A stretch of DNA of 64,000 nucleotides from Pontibacterium sp049603715 (GTDB taxonomy: Bacteria; Pseudomonadota; Gammaproteobacteria; Pseudomonadales; Balneatricaceae): positions 124,001-188,000 of the forward strand of contig JBMYSW010000002.1 in the NCBI GenBank assembly GCA_049603715.1, read 5' to 3'. This document shows, one piece after another, positions 62,392 through 64,000 of this stretch (the stretch's first letter is position 1; every line of letters begins with the position of its first letter). The position numbers and the translations under genes are program-made. A model generated the notes under the pieces. The model saw only the letters and a list, made by a program, of their open reading frames with translations, was not told the DNA's origin and did no database searches.

Positions 62392-62487
62392 CTTCAACGT
62401 CTCCCATTTTATAATTGAACGTACACTTCACAACCTTTAACTATTCTAATAATTATTGTGAGACGTCTCAGCCAAGGAGCCGGAAGT

Positions 62488-62904
62488 ATGTTACCTAAGT
62501 CAATATACGAATTAATGCCTTTTATTTGCCTTGTAACAGGGGGGCTTTGCGCCAGCTTCGCCACTAGTAACCTTATGTTTTTAGGCGGACTTTTTTTATT
62601 TATTGCCGGCGCCGCAATCCGCATTATGCGCTCGCACCACCGCCGCCTCGATTCACGCGAAAACAAACGTCAACAACAGCGTCTACGCTCGAGTTTATCT
62701 CTCAGCGCATCACTGCCAGAGCCATTGTATGAAGCCCTACCCTACCTCTACATGGTGGTTTCGTTTATCTTACTGCAAGCAACAAGCGACTTAATGTTTC
62801 AGCTTGTGGCAGCCACCTTTTTTGCTGTTGGCCTCTTTGTTTTACTCATGCGCCGACGCTCGCGTATCAACAAAAAGCACTGTGACAAACACCTCGAGAT
62901 TTAA
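62488..62904 (+). CDS. Small membrane protein with an internal tandem duplication
   Basis: The 138-residue protein is not recognised. It consists of two similar halves, each with a short amphipathic start, two hydrophobic segments and a basic end: IYELMPFICLV-(...)-TSNLMF-(...)-IRIMRSHHRR (about 5-52) and LYEALPYLYMVV-(...)-TSDLMF-(...)-LLMRRRSRI (about 82-129). A basic, Gln/Arg/Ser-rich linker joins them. Four membrane segments with cytoplasmic basic loops are likely. AGGAG at 62475-62479 supports ATG 62488 rather than the upstream in-frame GTG at 62458. It is a single gene between gltA and the RlmKL gene. Confidence 0.75.
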   Translation: MLPKSIYELMPFICLVTGGLCASFATSNLMFLGGLFLFIAGAAIRIMRSHHRRLDSRENKRQQQRLRSSLSLSASLPEPLYEALPYLYMVVSFILLQATSDLMFQLVAATFFAVGLFVLLMRRRSRINKKHCDKHLEI

Positions 62905-62924
62905 TCTCTAATTGAGCCTCATAA

Positions 62925-62990
62925 AAACAGAAAAGCGGCTAGTCCACACGAGACTCCCTTTAAGAAACCCGAGCGAACTAACCGCTTTAA
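62925..62990 (-). terminator. Possible terminator after the RlmKL gene
   Basis: AAAGCGGcTAGT (62932-62943) pairs with ACTAaCCGCTTT (62977-62988) with one mismatch and a long loop. In the minus direction it is followed by TTCTGTTTTT. The long loop lowers confidence. Confidence 0.4.
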
Positions 62991-63029
62991 TAAATTCTGC
63001 TTTATTTGGAGCACGAGCCCCATCTAGCC

Positions 63030-64000
63030 TTAAGCGTCTGACTTATGGCGAATCTCGAAACACTGGTGAATTTTAGGGTTACGCGCAAAATCAGGATCAA
63101 TGGTTTGCGGGGTGATGTTTTTGACATCAAACTCAGCTAACACCTTCTCATCTAGCTTAAAGCGTCTAAAGTTGTTCGAGAAGATCAACACTCCCTCTGG
63201 GCGAAGTAGCTTCATCGCCCCTTCAATCAACAACTCATGGTCTCGCTGCACATCAAAGGTATTTTCCATACGCTTTGAGTTCGAGAAGGTTGGCGGGTCC
63301 ATAAAGATCAGGTCAAACTGATTCTCAGGCTGGCTAAACAACCAACGAGTGCAATCGGCACGCACAAAGTTATGCTCAGCACCGGTTTGGTTATTCAAGG
63401 CCATATTCTTTTCGCCCCACGCTAGGTAGGTCGAAGACATATCTACGCTGGTCGTGCTTTTGGCACCGCCCACCGCTGCATGTACCGTTGCCGTAGCTGT
63501 GTAACAAAACAGGTTGAGTACATCTTTACCCTTCGCCATTTTTTGAATTTGATGACGCACAGGGCGGTGATCGAGAAACAGTCCGGTATCTAGGTAATCC
63601 GTTAAGTTAACCCACAGCTGACAACCGTGCTCGGTAATCACAAAGCTTTCGCCGCTTTCGTTTTGCTTTTCGTACTGGTCACTGCCCTGTTGACGCTTAC
63701 GCTTTTTAAGATGAACTTGGCTCGGGTCTACATCAAATACCTGCGGTAGTGCAGCCATTACATCGTGTAAGCGCGAAAAAGCCTTCACTTCGTCAATAGA
63801 CTTAGGTGCCACATATTCCTGCACGTGAATCTGATCGTTGTACACATCAACGGCAACCGCATATTCTGGAATATCGGCGTCGTAGGCACGGAAACAGGTA
63901 ATTTCGTTCTTTTTACGCCATTTTTTGCTTTGCTTAAGGTTTTTATCCAAGCGATTGGCAAACATTGTCGCACCGTCACTCAACAGGCGCTGGCCTTGGA
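63030..64000 (-). CDS. rlmL: 23S rRNA methyltransferase RlmKL, C-terminal (RlmK) part
   Basis: The frame is open to the window edge, so this is the last 320 or so residues of a longer protein. It matches the RlmK half of fused RlmKL: MFANRLDKNLKQSKKW, YDADIPEYAVAVDVY, HVQEYVAPKSIDE, DYLDTGLFLDHRPVR, LNLFCYTATATVHAAVGGA (SAM site), FDLIFMDPPTFSNSKRM (catalytic motif) and FARNPKIHQCF. This half makes 7-methylguanosine at G2069. An internal TTG or ATG near 63983 could mimic a start, but family comparison places it inside the fusion. Confidence 0.88.
   Translation of the reverse strand, partial: QGQRLLSDGATMFANRLDKNLKQSKKWRKKNEITCFRAYDADIPEYAVAVDVYNDQIHVQEYVAPKSIDEVKAFSRLHDVMAALPQVFDVDPSQVHLKKRKRQQGSDQYEKQNESGESFVITEHGCQLWVNLTDYLDTGLFLDHRPVRHQIQKMAKGKDVLNLFCYTATATVHAAVGGAKSTTSVDMSSTYLAWGEKNMALNNQTGAEHNFVRADCTRWLFSQPENQFDLIFMDPPTFSNSKRMENTFDVQRDHELLIEGAMKLLRPEGVLIFSNNFRRFKLDEKVLAEFDVKNITPQTIDPDFARNPKIHQCFEIRHKSDA

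Noticed and set aside
63030..63983. Independent RlmK-type methyltransferase starting at TTG 63983
   Set aside because: The frame stays open to the window edge and the residues before 63983 continue the RlmKL family alignment, so a fused protein cut by the window is more likely.

Overview
The window looks like chromosomal DNA of a free-living, aerobic, probably marine gammaproteobacterium, of the Oceanospirillales/Pseudomonadales type. The grounds are the gene order gltA <-> sdhCDAB, sucABCD with an embedded lpd, RlmF and RlmKL type 23S rRNA methyltransferases at the two edges, a DeaD helicase, SelO, RidA, and two tripartite tricarboxylate transporters. The genus is inferred only loosely. There is no rRNA, CRISPR array, prophage or complete insertion sequence. 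One tRNA, tRNA-Val(GAC), is present.

Layout. 0-2.5 kb: the end of rlmF, an aldose-epimerase-like protein and a LigB/DODA-type dioxygenase. 2.5-3.9 kb: an array of a structured intergenic repeat, one inverted and three direct copies. 3.9-9.8 kb: a photolyase/cryptochrome, a LysR-DoxX pair, and a secreted FAH-fold protein with a MipA/OmpV outer-membrane protein beside a TetR regulator. 10.1-16.6 kb: a tartrate-type cassette made of an oxaloacetate-decarboxylase-like protein, TtdAB, a LysR regulator, a TctA-TctB fusion and TctC. 16.8-20.2 kb: a Gfo/Idh/MocA oxidoreductase, a TIM-barrel isomerase and a LacI regulator. 20.3-28.7 kb: a secreted PHB-depolymerase-like esterase, a membrane regulator with the winged helix at the C-terminus, an orphan NosR-like flavo-iron-sulfur protein, a Bax-like glucosaminidase, MgtE and a DMT exporter. 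29.1-35.5 kb: a second TctA-TctB/TctC transporter behind TctD, TctE and a periplasmic binding protein. 35.8-43.4 kb: tRNA-Val, then a signalling block (GAF/HD-GYP phosphodiesterase, CHASE2 adenylate cyclase, GAF-tagged PilB/GspE ATPase, two-REC regulator). 43.5-48.3 kb: deaD with a long leader, ridA, a truncated haemoglobin and selO. 48.5-62.3 kb: the TCA-cycle block sucDCB(lpd)A, sdhBADC and divergent gltA. 62.4-64 kb: a small membrane protein with an internal duplication and the C-terminal part of RlmKL.

How the parts fit. The tartrate cassette predicts uptake of a hydroxydicarboxylate, dehydration to oxaloacetate and decarboxylation to pyruvate. The second transporter appears to be controlled by a receptor-assisted TctDE system encoded directly upstream. 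The TCA genes form at least three transcription units, because a strong terminator separates sdhB from sucA and gltA is divergent.

The observations most worth following are the multi-hairpin repeat whose stems covary between copies, the ToxR-like regulator with reversed topology next to an orphan NosR, the exported FAH-family protein, and the receptor-kinase-regulator-transporter cluster.
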